From Melioribacter roseus (GTDB taxonomy: Bacteria; Bacteroidota; Ignavibacteria; Ignavibacteriales; Melioribacteraceae): a stretch of 49,534 nucleotides of DNA. Below the pieces are notes generated by a model. It ran no database searches. It was not told where the DNA came from and saw only the letters and a list, made by a program, of their open reading frames with translations. Positions 1 through 10,037 of this stretch are shown piece after piece. Positions within the stretch are counted from its first letter, which is position 1. Every line of letters begins with the position of its first letter. The position numbers and the translations under genes are program-made. The stretch is from NCBI GenBank assembly GCA_020722005.1, contig DYLP01000018.1:1-49534 (forward strand). Direction: 5' to 3'.

Positions 1-1080
1 TTCAATATTTTTTTAAAGAAAATAGTTGACATCAAATATAGTTAAACCGATTCAATTAGACAAAATTAGGACAAATTTATAAGGTTATTATTGATATCAG
101 TGCAAAATACTAATACAAGTCGAAAAGAGTTTTTATCTTCTAATGTGGAGTTATTGTTTAATTTAAGATGCCATTTTCGTTAACGATGTATATGAAGGAG
201 TTATGCCGAAAAATATGTAAACAAAATTAAGGGCTGACAATTTGAACCTGACGGAATAGTCTATCAGAGTGAACGGAAAGAGAGTCCATTCATAAAACGG
301 CAGGTGCAAGGAGTACTTTTAATATTCTGGATTCTAAATCAATCGAAATTGAAAACGCAAGGGTTAAAACTCATTTACTTTAGAAAGGTCTAAAGCGGGA
401 TTTTCTCATAAATTTAAAAGTAGTTTTTCATATTCCTTCCCTTTGACGACAAGCAGATAATTAATCACGAAGGTATACCCGATACTATAAATTAATTTAG
501 TCCCGAACATAATTTATAAATTTAATTTGCAAGGTTGCTCTATCTGGGGTATCGAAAATCATTGATTAAATATTTATCGGGTTAGTTTTATACTCTAAAG
601 AATCGATAACATCAGCCGAAATAAAAGATATGGGAAACGAGGGATTAAATGAAAAAGCATAAAGACGTAGTATCTAAAATTAAAATAGACAAAAGTTACG
701 TTCATAACCAGGTATTCAAGAAATTCATCATACCTCTAATTATGTAACTTATTTAGTTTGTCAATAAAGTGGTAGAAAAATTGAAATATTATCGATATGC
801 AAGAAGGCGGTCATCTTAATTCTGAAGTTAAAAGCAAAAGGATCGACGGCTGAGTTAAAAGTAAACTTATAACTCGAACTTCAGTCCTTCTCAGTTATTC
901 CAAAAAAATTTTTCTTTTCATGATCATTGCGGGTGTAAAGTTCAAATCAACGTCGATTTACATAACACATCATTGAGTAAAGTAGAGAATTGTGCAACAG
1001 TAGAGTGTTTTTTTCGCTTATTATATAGGTTCGTTCTACTTAAACAGTTAAGTAATTTCTTTATAATAATGATAAAATTT
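1..1080. other. Gene-free AT-rich stretch, possibly decayed sequence
   Basis: No frame stays open long enough to be a credible gene; stops are dense on both strands, and I recognise no RNA gene. Short translated fragments on the plus strand (about 240-470 and 600-720) look somewhat protein-like, so this could be a heavily decayed gene, but I cannot name a family. A sequence resembling a LacI-family operator lies at 42-55. The short minus-strand ORF at 942-1139 has no homology I recognise and is probably chance. Confidence 0.5.
42..55. promoter_or_regulatory. LacI-type operator-like motif
   Basis: TTAAACCGATTCAA is a 14-mer imperfect palindrome around a central CG (five of seven positions symmetrical), the usual layout of LacI/CcpA-family operators. 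A TTGACA hexamer sits just upstream at 26-31. It resembles the sites at 1111-1124 and 16307-16320. The gene it might control is not evident. Confidence 0.25.
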
Positions 1081-1082
1081 TC

Positions 1083-1156
1083 TTGACATCTTGAACGAAT
1101 TTCCATAATATTGAAACGGTACAATAAATATTGTAACAATTAAAAAACGGTTAAAT
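1083..1156 (+). promoter_or_regulatory. Control region of the TonB receptor gene
   Basis: A TTGACA hexamer (1083-1088) is followed by CATAAT/ATAATA at 1104-1110, a plausible promoter. Immediately downstream is TTGAAACGGTACAA (1111-1124), an operator-like palindrome with central CG, then ACAATA-AA-TATTGT (1121-1134) and the perfect palindrome ATTGTAACAAT (1130-1140). A second ACGGT core occurs at 1148-1152, exactly 32 bp (about three helix turns) from the first at 1116-1120. An operator overlapping the start point would fit repression by a LacI-type protein such as the one encoded at 16349. The promoter and operators are inferred from sequence pattern only. Confidence 0.35.
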
Positions 1157-1270
1157 TTAAGATTGACATTCATAATAGGGTAGGGAGGGAAGTATTATTA
1201 TTCTATGAATAGCATGGATTAAAGTTTTTAATAAATGGATTATATCCTAAAATAAAAAGCGGGGAGTGTT

Positions 1271-4200
1271 ATGAAGATCATTTCTAAAATTATTTTTACC
1301 ATCCTTTTCTTATTAATCTCAATAAATATAACTCATGCTCAAGGGAAGGGTCGAATTACTGGGACTGTAATCGACTCGACTACAAACGAGCCTTTAGTAG
1401 GGGCAAATGTTCTCTTGGTAGGGACAAGTTTGGGGGCGGCAACAGATTTAGAAGGTAAATATGTAATTGCACAAATCGAACCCGGCACATATAAAATTTC
1501 AGTACGTTACATTGGATATGTGTCAAAGGAATTTACTGTTGAAGTGCAATCAAACAGAACAGTACAGCTCGATGTAGCTTTGGCTACGCAGGCAATCGAA
1601 GGGCAGGAAATTATAATTACAGCTCAAGCACAGGGACAAAAAGCTGCAATCAACCAGCAATTAACTTCTAATACTATTAAGAATGTTGTTTCAGCTGAAA
1701 AAATTCACGAATTACCAGACGCTAACGCAGCTACAGCTCTAAGCAGACTGCCAGGTCTATCGTTGATGAACGGCGATCAGGTAGTTATTCGAGGCATTCA
1801 GGCTAAGCAGAATTTGATACTCATTAACGGTATTCAACTTCCATCGAGCGACGTCTATACACGCGCCACGAATCTCGGATTTATTTCTGCAAATATGCTT
1901 TCCGGTATCGAAGTAGTTAAAGTAGTAACGCCCGATATGGACGCAAATGCCATTGGTGGCGTTGTCAATTTAAGACTACGCGAAGCTCCTTCCGGTTTTC
2001 ATTTCGATATGCTTTCTCAGGGAAGCTTAAATCACCAGGATAGGACTTATGACAATTACAGATTCTGGGCAAGTGTAAGTAACAGGTATTTCGACGATAA
2101 ACTCGGTGTATTTATTCAGGGTAACGCAGACAGATTTGACGACGGTTTAGACCAAATTTCAGCTTCGTATGAAAGATATGAATTTTTACCGTATGGTGAA
2201 TCTCCCTATCGTCTTACTAATTTTACATATTCAGACCAGCAAAATATAACTTCTACGTACGGTGGCAGTATACTTATCGATTATAAATTGCCCAACGGTA
2301 GCATATTGCTCCAGAATACAATTTCAAAAGGGGTAAACGATAATGCAACGCACAACACGCAGCTGAGTTTTGGAGACAACAGGGTAATCTATTCATTGAA
2401 CCGTGATAAATACAAAAGGACATTGCTGGCAAATGCATTGCAAGTGGAATACAATTTCGGAGATATAAAAGGAGAGCTAACTTTATCTCACTCTTATAGC
2501 GATCGCAATACCGACATCAGATATGGAGACCCGGGAGATAATACAAATTTTGCAAATGCTGCCGGAGCTCCATTCGGTTACGACGAAAATGGTAATAAAA
2601 TTTCATACTCTAATTTAAGAAATACTATTACTCCTGCTGAAATATTAAACATTAAGATTGACCCTGCTGACTATCAGGGAGCCGATATATCAGATTGGGC
2701 TGTAATTCGTGAAGTAGCTTTCAAGCAACATATTTACAATTCTCAACTCGATTTTACAATCCCGGTTTCATTTACTTCTGATTTCTCCTCAACTTTTAAA
2801 GTTGGTAGTAAGTTTGTAAGAACCACACGTTCAAATGATTTGAATCGATGGTATAAACGAACTGGAGACGAAGATTTCTATGCTAATGTAAGAGATTTCA
2901 TCCCGGGCAAAACATTAAGTAATCAAAATCAACTTCTCTTTACAGATGTCCAGAATAAAGATTACTCGAGAGGGGAGTACTTCTTGAACGGTGACCATCC
3001 ATATAATTATGCATTTAAGATCGATATGCTTGATGACTTTTATACAAGAGCACGTTCAGGATGGGGACAAGCCGTTCATAAAGATGGGACTGTTTCTGAT
3101 GACTTCAGTGGCGCTGAGATTTTCTCGGCAGGATATTTAATGGGTACATTCAATTTTGGAACGAAACTATCAATGATATTGGGCGGTAGATACGAGTATT
3201 ATAACATGAAATATAATGCTACTAATTTTTATGTAACGCATCCCGTTGACGGTAATGGAAGAGTACTTGATACCCTGCATACGGTTGATAGAAACGATAA
3301 CAACTTTTTCCCCAACGCTCAAATTCGTTACAAATTTACGAATTGGGCTGATCTAAGATTGGCTTATTCAAAAACAATTTCCCGACCCGATTTTTATGCA
3401 ATACTTCCCAATGTCTATTTCTCACCAGGACTTACAAGTCGTGCCGGCAATCCGTATTTAAAACCTGCAGTAGCCACCAATTACGACCTCTATTTGTCAT
3501 TCTATAACAACGAAATTGGTTTGTTTACTGTCGGAGGATTTTATAAAGAAATTGAAAATGTATTTTTCCAGACAAATATCTATTATCAAAATCTATCTTA
3601 TTATGGAGTTAGTTTCCCGGACTCTTTATTCTGGGTATCTCAGGGAATTACTCCTCCTGCACGGTCGGATAGGGTTAATACATACATTAACAATCCTAAC
3701 CCTGCTAAGATAAAAGGTCTGGAGTTCGACTGGCAAACAAACTTCTGGTATTTGCCAGGACCATTAAGTTCGCTCGTTTTGAATATCAACTATACCAGAG
3801 TTTGGTCTGAAATGGATTATCAACAATTAATTAATGAAGTAATCCGAGAAGAATATATCGACCCAATTACGCACAGAAAAAAATTCAGAGAAACTTATGT
3901 GACTACAGATACAATCAGAACAGCTCGATTGATTAATCAGGGCGACGATATTTTGAATATTGCTGTGGGTTTTGACTACAAAGGATTTTCAGCACGTCTT
4001 TCTTTCAATTTGCAGGGTAACGTAATTACCTCTGTCGGTGAGAGACCTGAAGATGACACATTTACGGGTAATATTTACAAATGGGATTTTACAATTAAAC
4101 AGCAGCTACCTATTGAAGGCTTGAGTATATCTTTGAGTGGCATCAATATTTTCCATAATCCAGTAAAAAATTATAGAAAGTTCCGAAGGACAGTGGACGG

Positions 4201-4276
4201 TCCCATTTTTGATAACGAAGCATCAACGCTTTATTCACCAAGGGTATTCGAACTTAACTTAAGGTACACACTCTAA
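1271..4276 (+). CDS. TonB-dependent outer-membrane receptor
   Basis: Predicted energised importer of a large substrate across the outer membrane. The 1001-residue protein has a signal peptide ending near AHAQ (residue 23), a carboxypeptidase-regulatory-like beta domain (about 27-115, starting RITGTVIDSTTNEPLVGANV), a plug domain (about 130-235, with LPDANAATALSRLPGLS and TPDMDANAIGGVVNL) and a C-terminal beta-barrel. The plug wording matches the TonB-Xanthomonas-Caulobacter receptor family, members of which often take up oligosaccharides. GGGGAG lies 8 bases before the ATG. It precedes a secreted beta-helix protein by 84 bp, so the two may be co-transcribed. No SusD-type partner is present. 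The substrate is unknown; carbohydrate is inferred from the neighbourhood. Confidence 0.9.
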   Translation: MKIISKIIFTILFLLISINITHAQGKGRITGTVIDSTTNEPLVGANVLLVGTSLGAATDLEGKYVIAQIEPGTYKISVRYIGYVSKEFTVEVQSNRTVQLDVALATQAIEGQEIIITAQAQGQKAAINQQLTSNTIKNVVSAEKIHELPDANAATALSRLPGLSLMNGDQVVIRGIQAKQNLILINGIQLPSSDVYTRATNLGFISANMLSGIEVVKVVTPDMDANAIGGVVNLRLREAPSGFHFDMLSQGSLNHQDRTYDNYRFWASVSNRYFDDKLGVFIQGNADRFDDGLDQISASYERYEFLPYGESPYRLTNFTYSDQQNITSTYGGSILIDYKLPNGSILLQNTISKGVNDNATHNTQLSFGDNRVIYSLNRDKYKRTLLANALQVEYNFGDIKGELTLSHSYSDRNTDIRYGDPGDNTNFANAAGAPFGYDENGNKISYSNLRNTITPAEILNIKIDPADYQGADISDWAVIREVAFKQHIYNSQLDFTIPVSFTSDFSSTFKVGSKFVRTTRSNDLNRWYKRTGDEDFYANVRDFIPGKTLSNQNQLLFTDVQNKDYSRGEYFLNGDHPYNYAFKIDMLDDFYTRARSGWGQAVHKDGTVSDDFSGAEIFSAGYLMGTFNFGTKLSMILGGRYEYYNMKYNATNFYVTHPVDGNGRVLDTLHTVDRNDNNFFPNAQIRYKFTNWADLRLAYSKTISRPDFYAILPNVYFSPGLTSRAGNPYLKPAVATNYDLYLSFYNNEIGLFTVGGFYKEIENVFFQTNIYYQNLSYYGVSFPDSLFWVSQGITPPARSDRVNTYINNPNPAKIKGLEFDWQTNFWYLPGPLSSLVLNINYTRVWSEMDYQQLINEVIREEYIDPITHRKKFRETYVTTDTIRTARLINQGDDILNIAVGFDYKGFSARLSFNLQGNVITSVGERPEDDTFTGNIYKWDFTIKQQLPIEGLSISLSGINIFHNPVKNYRKFRRTVDGPIFDNEASTLYSPRVFELNLRYTL

Positions 4277-4360
4277 AGTGCCTTATTTCTGCTGTTACAC
4301 AAAAATTGAATATCAGGGGGAAGTTATTTAATCATACAACTAATTATTAGGAGGCACATT

Positions 4361-6121
4361 ATGAAGAAGTTATTTTCCTATTTCTTAACTCTCTTGCTGC
4401 TCTCGTTCTCTTCGTCTATTGCTCAGGGGCTTATGGATTATGTCGAAGAGGTAAGAGGAGATACTCTTGTAATTAAAGACTACTACGATCTGGGGCAGGC
4501 AAATTCGTTTAGCAATGCAATTACTGCAGATAGCGTCAATGTACCTGCAGGAAGAGTCTACATGTTGAAAACAGCCGGCTGGTATCCAATGTCTGCTGGA
4601 CTTACTACCCCTGCTGACAGACCAACGGTTATTGTCGGTGAAGATGATGACATCCTGGTTAAAAGGCAGGCAGCTCCGCCGATTATATCTGGATTTACCG
4701 ACGAGGGGGGGTCGAGCATAGGCGGTATAACCTGGAGTAATGATTTAACAGTAAAAAATACCAGCATAATTTGCGGTGCTCCCGACGGTACATATGGCTG
4801 GGCATTCTTTGGTTCCGGTGCTGCGGACTGCAAAGTTGTTTTTCAAAATAATATGATGGAACACAACTGGTGGGTATTTGTTCAGTCAAATGGTAATTCA
4901 GGTACGAGGCTGTATTTCAAGGATAACTATTTTGTCAATATGAGTGGGCGCGCCTGCCGTCGTAACGGAGGTGTATACGATAACGTAGATAACAACACAG
5001 ATACTATCTACGTTGAAAACAATACTCACGTTATGGCTCAAGGCTACATTTACAAATTCAGAAATTATCCCATTAAATTTATCTACGTAAATCATAATAC
5101 TTTTGTAAACTGCTCGAATGTTATTTTTGAAACACAGGGAGTTCAAAGTAACGCTATCGTTGCTAATAACATTTTCGTTAATAGTAACGTACAACCTTTC
5201 AGACCCAATATGACAGAAGACCTTTCGGAACAAGCTTATGACGGTCAGCCACAAGGTATTATCGACGTTGCTGTTCTGCCAGAAAGTATGGAACAAGTCG
5301 ACAGAAAATGGCTGGTTGAAGCTAATTTGGTTTATTGGGATTCAAGACTGACCGATCTGGCAGCCGAAGCAAACAGTATGGCTGTTAACGGATTTACTAC
5401 ATGGTTGAATCAGGCAATGAAAATGAACAGCCGTACGAAAGCACTTTTTGATGATAATGCCAATTATCCCTATTTAACCGAAGGCAAATGGTATGAAAAA
5501 TTGCCAACCTTTGCCAATACTGCCGACCTCTTAACTGACCAGGTAGATGTACTTAAAGAATTCAGTCTTGCAACTATCGATACTACGAGCACAGCAGTAA
5601 TGCCGTTCTGGAGAGTAACCAGTGTTGGAACCGAGAACTTCATTTATTCCGATTGGCCAATTCCTATCGACCTTTCTTATAGTGATGCAGATCTAAAAGT
5701 TGGAGGTACCGATGGATTACCTATCGGCGATTTGAACTGGTTCCCTGATGCAAAAGCCACATTCATTGCAAACCATTCCCAATATTTTTCAGACCTGGTT
5801 ACTGCACTGGCAGAAGGACATACTGTAACTTCGGTTAAAGAGCTGGGTGGTATGCCAACTCAATTCGAATTATCTCAAAACTATCCAAACCCATTTAACC
5901 CGACAACTGTCATTACCTTTACTTTACCGCAGCCGGGTAATGTTACTCTTAAAGTATATAATGCTCTGGGACAGGAAGTAGCAACTCTGGTCGAAGGTTA
6001 CAAAACTGCACAGAAATACGAAGTTACATTTGATGCATCAAATCTTGCCAGCGGTTTGTATATCTACACTTTACAGAGCGATAACTTTAAACTGTCCAAG
6101 AAAATGATGCTGATCAAATAA
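4361..6121 (+). CDS. Secreted beta-helix protein with T9SS sorting domain
   Basis: A 586-residue extracellular protein. A signal peptide (residues about 1-21, ending SSSIAQ) is followed by a region rich in N-x-F/V repeats (about 125-290), the pattern of a right-handed parallel beta-helix as in pectate-lyase-like proteins. Residues 503-586 are a type A C-terminal sorting domain (NYPNPFNPTT, YNALGQEVATL, LASGLYIYTL, ending KKMMLIK), which directs export by type IX secretion and attachment at the cell surface. I see no certain catalytic residues, so polysaccharide lyase, other glycan-active enzyme or binding protein are all possible. GGAGG lies 8 bases before the ATG. It follows the TonB receptor and ends at a strong terminator. 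Confidence 0.85.
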   Translation: MKKLFSYFLTLLLLSFSSSIAQGLMDYVEEVRGDTLVIKDYYDLGQANSFSNAITADSVNVPAGRVYMLKTAGWYPMSAGLTTPADRPTVIVGEDDDILVKRQAAPPIISGFTDEGGSSIGGITWSNDLTVKNTSIICGAPDGTYGWAFFGSGAADCKVVFQNNMMEHNWWVFVQSNGNSGTRLYFKDNYFVNMSGRACRRNGGVYDNVDNNTDTIYVENNTHVMAQGYIYKFRNYPIKFIYVNHNTFVNCSNVIFETQGVQSNAIVANNIFVNSNVQPFRPNMTEDLSEQAYDGQPQGIIDVAVLPESMEQVDRKWLVEANLVYWDSRLTDLAAEANSMAVNGFTTWLNQAMKMNSRTKALFDDNANYPYLTEGKWYEKLPTFANTADLLTDQVDVLKEFSLATIDTTSTAVMPFWRVTSVGTENFIYSDWPIPIDLSYSDADLKVGGTDGLPIGDLNWFPDAKATFIANHSQYFSDLVTALAEGHTVTSVKELGGMPTQFELSQNYPNPFNPTTVITFTLPQPGNVTLKVYNALGQEVATLVEGYKTAQKYEVTFDASNLASGLYIYTLQSDNFKLSKKMMLIK

Positions 6122-6140
6122 CATTAGCTACGTTTATACT

Positions 6141-6178
6141 AAACCCCGATAATCATCTTATCGGGGTTTTATTTTTAT
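6141..6178 (+). terminator. Rho-independent terminator
   Basis: A perfect 12-bp stem (AAACCCCGATAA, 6141-6152, with TTATCGGGGTTT, 6158-6169) encloses a 5-base loop and runs into a T-rich tail. It closes the receptor/beta-helix transcription unit. Confidence 0.92.
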
Positions 6179-6251
6179 TAAATACAGATTATATAATAAT
6201 TGGTCGGCGTTTTGTAAGTCGTTATATCTATTCCTGAACGGGAGAAAATTT

Positions 6252-7988
6252 ATGCAATATTTGCGATACTTTTTTCTTTTAGTAGTGGGGGAAATTTTTC
6301 TTAGTGGCAGCATATCAGCAATTACAATTACCTCGAACGATTCAATTGTTGTAAAATATGCCGATAAATATACTTTTAAAATTGCTGAACTTAATAAGTA
6401 TATAGTCGATTGGCTATATCACAAAAAATATAAAACTAGAGAAGAAGTATATCGTAATGCTCTGCATGATATGCTGATTAATCAATTAAAGAGAATGGAC
6501 TTTTTTGATAGAGGTTTGGATAACGATACTAATTTAATAAAAAGCATAAGCCGCGTTGTAAATGAAGAATTGGTAGCGGAATACTTCAAATCCCAGTACC
6601 TAAATAAATATACTACCGAAGAAAATGTGAAAAATGTTTACAGTACGATGGGTAGAAAAATCGTTTATCGACAAATTGAATTAGTAAAGAGCGAGAACAT
6701 TACCCCGCAACAACTCGATTCGTTAGAGAAAAAAGCCTTACAGATAAAATTGGAAATCGAAAAAGGTAAAGATTTTAACGGACTAATTAAAAAATATTCC
6801 TCGAATAACATCGCAAGTATGCAGCAAGTCGATTGGAAGCAGGCACTCCTGGATCCAGTAGCAAATGTCGTATTTAAATTAAATGAAGGAGATGTGCGTA
6901 TAATAAATACACCTAACTCTCTTAAAATAGTCGAAATCACGGAAGTCCAATCTGTAAATATCCCACCTTTTGAAGTTGCTAAAAGTGAAATTTCGACGTA
7001 CCTGAAAAATATTTCTTATACACCTGCATACGAGGAATTTGAAAATGACAAAATAAAATTAATCGATGAAAATAAATTGACCTGGGATACTACTGCTTTA
7101 GAACAAATTGCATTCTGGTCATATACACCAGATTTTTATGAAGATAAATATTCGCAAGTCTTATCAGAGGAAATTAAAAAGGGAAATAACAAAATCATCT
7201 TAAAGTATGATGACCTTTCGGTTGACTACAAAAAGTTTATTTATCTGCTGGACAATATTCTGATTCTAAAAAGTAATGGGAATATTACGGCCGGGACATT
7301 GAAGAATTTTCTACTTGAAGCTTTAAGAACGGAAATGATTGTAAAGGAAGCCGAGCGTCTGAATCTTAAAAAAAATATTTTCAATGCTTTTACAGACGAT
7401 ATTGTATTAAAGAATCAAATAGTCTACCTCTACAATCAGGCGGTCATTGAATCGAAAATACCGTCGGTTACTGAACAGGCTATTTATGATTTTTATATGA
7501 AGCATAAGGACGATTTATATTATCAGCTTGAAAAAAGAAATATTTTTGTTGTGGTATTTACTTCAAAAGAAGAAGCTGAAGAGGCTTATAAAAAAATTAA
7601 TGACGGAATCCCGTTTGAAAAAGTGAAAGGCAGTTATCTGGTAAAGACGTATACTAAAGAACGCAACGGTGAGATTAAGTCATTACGAAAAGAAGAAAAA
7701 CCGTTGTTTGGAAAAATAGCATTCACTTTAAAAGAATCGGAAGTCACTAAACCAATTGAATTTACAGAAGAGAATCAAAAAAAGTATGCTCTTATCAAGT
7801 GCTATAAAATCAGACCGGAAAAACAATTAACTTTCGAAGAGGCTAAAGATTCAGTCATCGAAGACTACAAAAATTATCACAGAAATGAGATTAAGCAGGA
7901 AGTTGAAAAATATTTAATGAAAAAATACAATCCTATGGTTAATGAAGAGGTAATGAAAAAATTAATCAACGACAATAACTCGATTTAA
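6252..7988 (+). CDS. Periplasmic parvulin-type peptidyl-prolyl isomerase
   Basis: A 578-residue exported folding factor of the SurA/PpiD kind. It has a signal peptide (about 1-24), an N-terminal helical SurA-like region, and two regions that look like parvulin domains: about 133-235 (RKIVYRQIELVK ... GDVRIINTPNSLKIVEITEV) and about 425-525 (KRNIFVVVFTSKEEAEEAYKK ... FAL/FTLKESEVTKPIEF), with a charged helical tail. The first domain is degenerate and may only bind client. In this phylum such proteins help outer-membrane and secreted proteins fold. GGGAG precedes the ATG by 9 bases. It leads the run of same-strand genes to 14910, with an 82-bp gap to the next. It is not a recognisable one-to-one SurA orthologue. 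Confidence 0.75.
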   Translation: MQYLRYFFLLVVGEIFLSGSISAITITSNDSIVVKYADKYTFKIAELNKYIVDWLYHKKYKTREEVYRNALHDMLINQLKRMDFFDRGLDNDTNLIKSISRVVNEELVAEYFKSQYLNKYTTEENVKNVYSTMGRKIVYRQIELVKSENITPQQLDSLEKKALQIKLEIEKGKDFNGLIKKYSSNNIASMQQVDWKQALLDPVANVVFKLNEGDVRIINTPNSLKIVEITEVQSVNIPPFEVAKSEISTYLKNISYTPAYEEFENDKIKLIDENKLTWDTTALEQIAFWSYTPDFYEDKYSQVLSEEIKKGNNKIILKYDDLSVDYKKFIYLLDNILILKSNGNITAGTLKNFLLEALRTEMIVKEAERLNLKKNIFNAFTDDIVLKNQIVYLYNQAVIESKIPSVTEQAIYDFYMKHKDDLYYQLEKRNIFVVVFTSKEEAEEAYKKINDGIPFEKVKGSYLVKTYTKERNGEIKSLRKEEKPLFGKIAFTLKESEVTKPIEFTEENQKKYALIKCYKIRPEKQLTFEEAKDSVIEDYKNYHRNEIKQEVEKYLMKKYNPMVNEEVMKKLINDNNSI

Positions 7989-8070
7989 TCCTTTTTAGAC
8001 TGAATAAATTTGTTGTATCTACTTAGTGAATTATTTTATCTTAAAAACATTAGATCCGGAATAATAATCT

Positions 8071-10014
8071 GTGATTAATTCTGAAGATAAAAAAAATATT
8101 AAGAAGAAAATATTGGCTGATCGTAAAAACTTCACTCCGGAACAACTTTCTAAAAAGTATAATATTCCCGTTAAAGAAATCAAAGAAATATTAAAGATTT
8201 CAGCTCGCAAGTACCCTAAATGGTTTTACCTGATCTTTATAGCTATTCCGGTAGCATTTTTAGTTTTACTGGAAATATCTCTAAAAGCATTTAATTACGG
8301 ATATAATCTGGAGCAATGGGTAGATGCAGGCAACGGCAAGCTTATAATTAATACGGAAATAGGCAGAAGATATTTCCCGAGCGGCAATTTTGTTCCGAAT
8401 ACTATCGAAGATATGTTTGACATCCATAAAAAGCCAGATGCGTTTAGAGTGTTTGTGCTGGGTGAGAGCAGTGCTCAGGGTTATCCTTTTAATCCGATGG
8501 GAGCTTTTTCACGATATATTCGAAAAAGATTGGAGCTTGTCTATCCTCAAGCTAAAATTGAAATTGTAAATATCAGTATGACAGCAGTCAATTCATATAC
8601 GATTCTGGATTTACTACCGGGAGTATTGGAACAAAAGCCTGATTTAATATTGATCTACGCTGGGCATAATGAATACTATGGTGCTCTGGGTGTCGGTTCT
8701 ATTGAATCGTTTGGTACATCTCGAAATCTGGTTAAGTTGATGCTATTTTTAAATAAATTCAAAACCACGCAATTGTTGAGAGATGCAGTCAATTCACTAC
8801 TATCATTTCTTTCATCTGAAAAGACAAAGCCGCGTGGCACTCTTATGTCGGAAATTGCAGAAGATAAATTAATCCCGATTAATTCAGATAAATATTACAA
8901 AGGTGTGGAGCAATTCAGAGAAAATTTAGATGAGATTTTACAATTAGCTAAAGAAAAAGGAACGCCTGTAATTATTGGAAAGCTTGTAAGTAATTTGAAA
9001 GACCAGAAACCTTTCGCGTCAATCAAATATCGTGGGAATAAAGCTGCCATTGAAATTTATGAACTTGCAAAAGAGGAATTGTTAAAAAACAATTTTTCGA
9101 AAGCTGAATCGTTATTTGTTCTGGCTAAAGACCTGGACGCTCTCAGATTTCGGGCTCCTCAGATATTGAATAAAGTAATAGTACAGCTCGGCAATAAATA
9201 TAAAGTTCCTGTTGTTCCGCTGGATTCAATATTTAACAGTGTGAGTCCTTTTAAGATTGCCGGAGACAATCTCTTTGTCGATCACCTGCACCCGAATTTG
9301 CAAGGGTATCAATTAATTGGAAAATCATTTTATGATTACATGTACAAGTACGGTTATTTGAATTCACTCGGCAAAGAACAATTTCCATATGAGCAGCAGG
9401 ACAGCATTACACTGGCAAATTTTGTGTTCACACGATTGGACTCTGTTTTGGGTACTTATTATGTCAAACTGTTAAAGTCGGATTGGCCTTTTACCAAAAA
9501 AAGGAGTGAGAAATTTAATCAACAAGATTTTATGGGAATGTTGAATCCAAAAGATTTTATCGATTCAATTGCAGTAGCAAGAATTGAAAACAAGATATCA
9601 TGGGTCGATGCGCACTTAATAGCAGCTACTTATCATCTTAGAAGAGATGAAATTAAAGACTATCTTAAATATATGAATGTAATTATTTATCAATATCCCA
9701 TATTAAAAGATCTCGACGGCGCGCTGAGATTTTTTTACGCTCAAAATAAAATTAATCTGAACGATTACATACCGCGTAGAAACGGGTTGATGGCTCTCTA
9801 CATCGGCAACTACGGCAATGCAATTAGATATTTAAAACTGGCTGCTGAATCGGAACCAGACAACTCAGTTATTTTATATAATCTGGCATTAGCTTTTTAT
9901 AAAAAAAATAATTTCGACTCAGCCACCGTGTATCTTAATAAATGCTTAATGCTAAACCCGCACAACAAAGAAGCAATGGAGTTAAAAAAATTAATTAAAA
10001 AGAATAAAAAATAG
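8071..10014 (+). CDS. Membrane-anchored SGNH hydrolase with TPR tail
   Basis: A 647-residue protein starting at GTG. Residues about 20-43 (FTPEQLSKKYNIPVKEIKEI) resemble a helix-turn-helix and would face the cytoplasm; a transmembrane helix follows at about 52-70. The extracytoplasmic part is an SGNH/GDSL-like hydrolase: block I GESSAQG with Ser133, block III GHNE at 198-201, and block V DHLH with Asp404 and His407. Such enzymes act as esterases or acyltransferases on glycans or lipids. Residues about 575-640 form at least two TPR units. It lies 23 bp before the spermidine-synthase-like membrane protein, suggesting one transcript. The substrate is unknown; the fold call is firm, the role is not. 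Confidence 0.75.
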   Translation: MINSEDKKNIKKKILADRKNFTPEQLSKKYNIPVKEIKEILKISARKYPKWFYLIFIAIPVAFLVLLEISLKAFNYGYNLEQWVDAGNGKLIINTEIGRRYFPSGNFVPNTIEDMFDIHKKPDAFRVFVLGESSAQGYPFNPMGAFSRYIRKRLELVYPQAKIEIVNISMTAVNSYTILDLLPGVLEQKPDLILIYAGHNEYYGALGVGSIESFGTSRNLVKLMLFLNKFKTTQLLRDAVNSLLSFLSSEKTKPRGTLMSEIAEDKLIPINSDKYYKGVEQFRENLDEILQLAKEKGTPVIIGKLVSNLKDQKPFASIKYRGNKAAIEIYELAKEELLKNNFSKAESLFVLAKDLDALRFRAPQILNKVIVQLGNKYKVPVVPLDSIFNSVSPFKIAGDNLFVDHLHPNLQGYQLIGKSFYDYMYKYGYLNSLGKEQFPYEQQDSITLANFVFTRLDSVLGTYYVKLLKSDWPFTKKRSEKFNQQDFMGMLNPKDFIDSIAVARIENKISWVDAHLIAATYHLRRDEIKDYLKYMNVIIYQYPILKDLDGALRFFYAQNKINLNDYIPRRNGLMALYIGNYGNAIRYLKLAAESEPDNSVILYNLALAFYKKNNFDSATVYLNKCLMLNPHNKEAMELKKLIKKNKK

Positions 10015-10037
10015 TCATATCTTATTTTCCGAGTACA

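Noticed and set aside
942-1139. 65-codon minus-strand ORF in the first intergenic region
   Set aside because: Low-complexity, no ribosome site, no recognisable family, and it overlaps the palindrome cluster upstream of the receptor gene.
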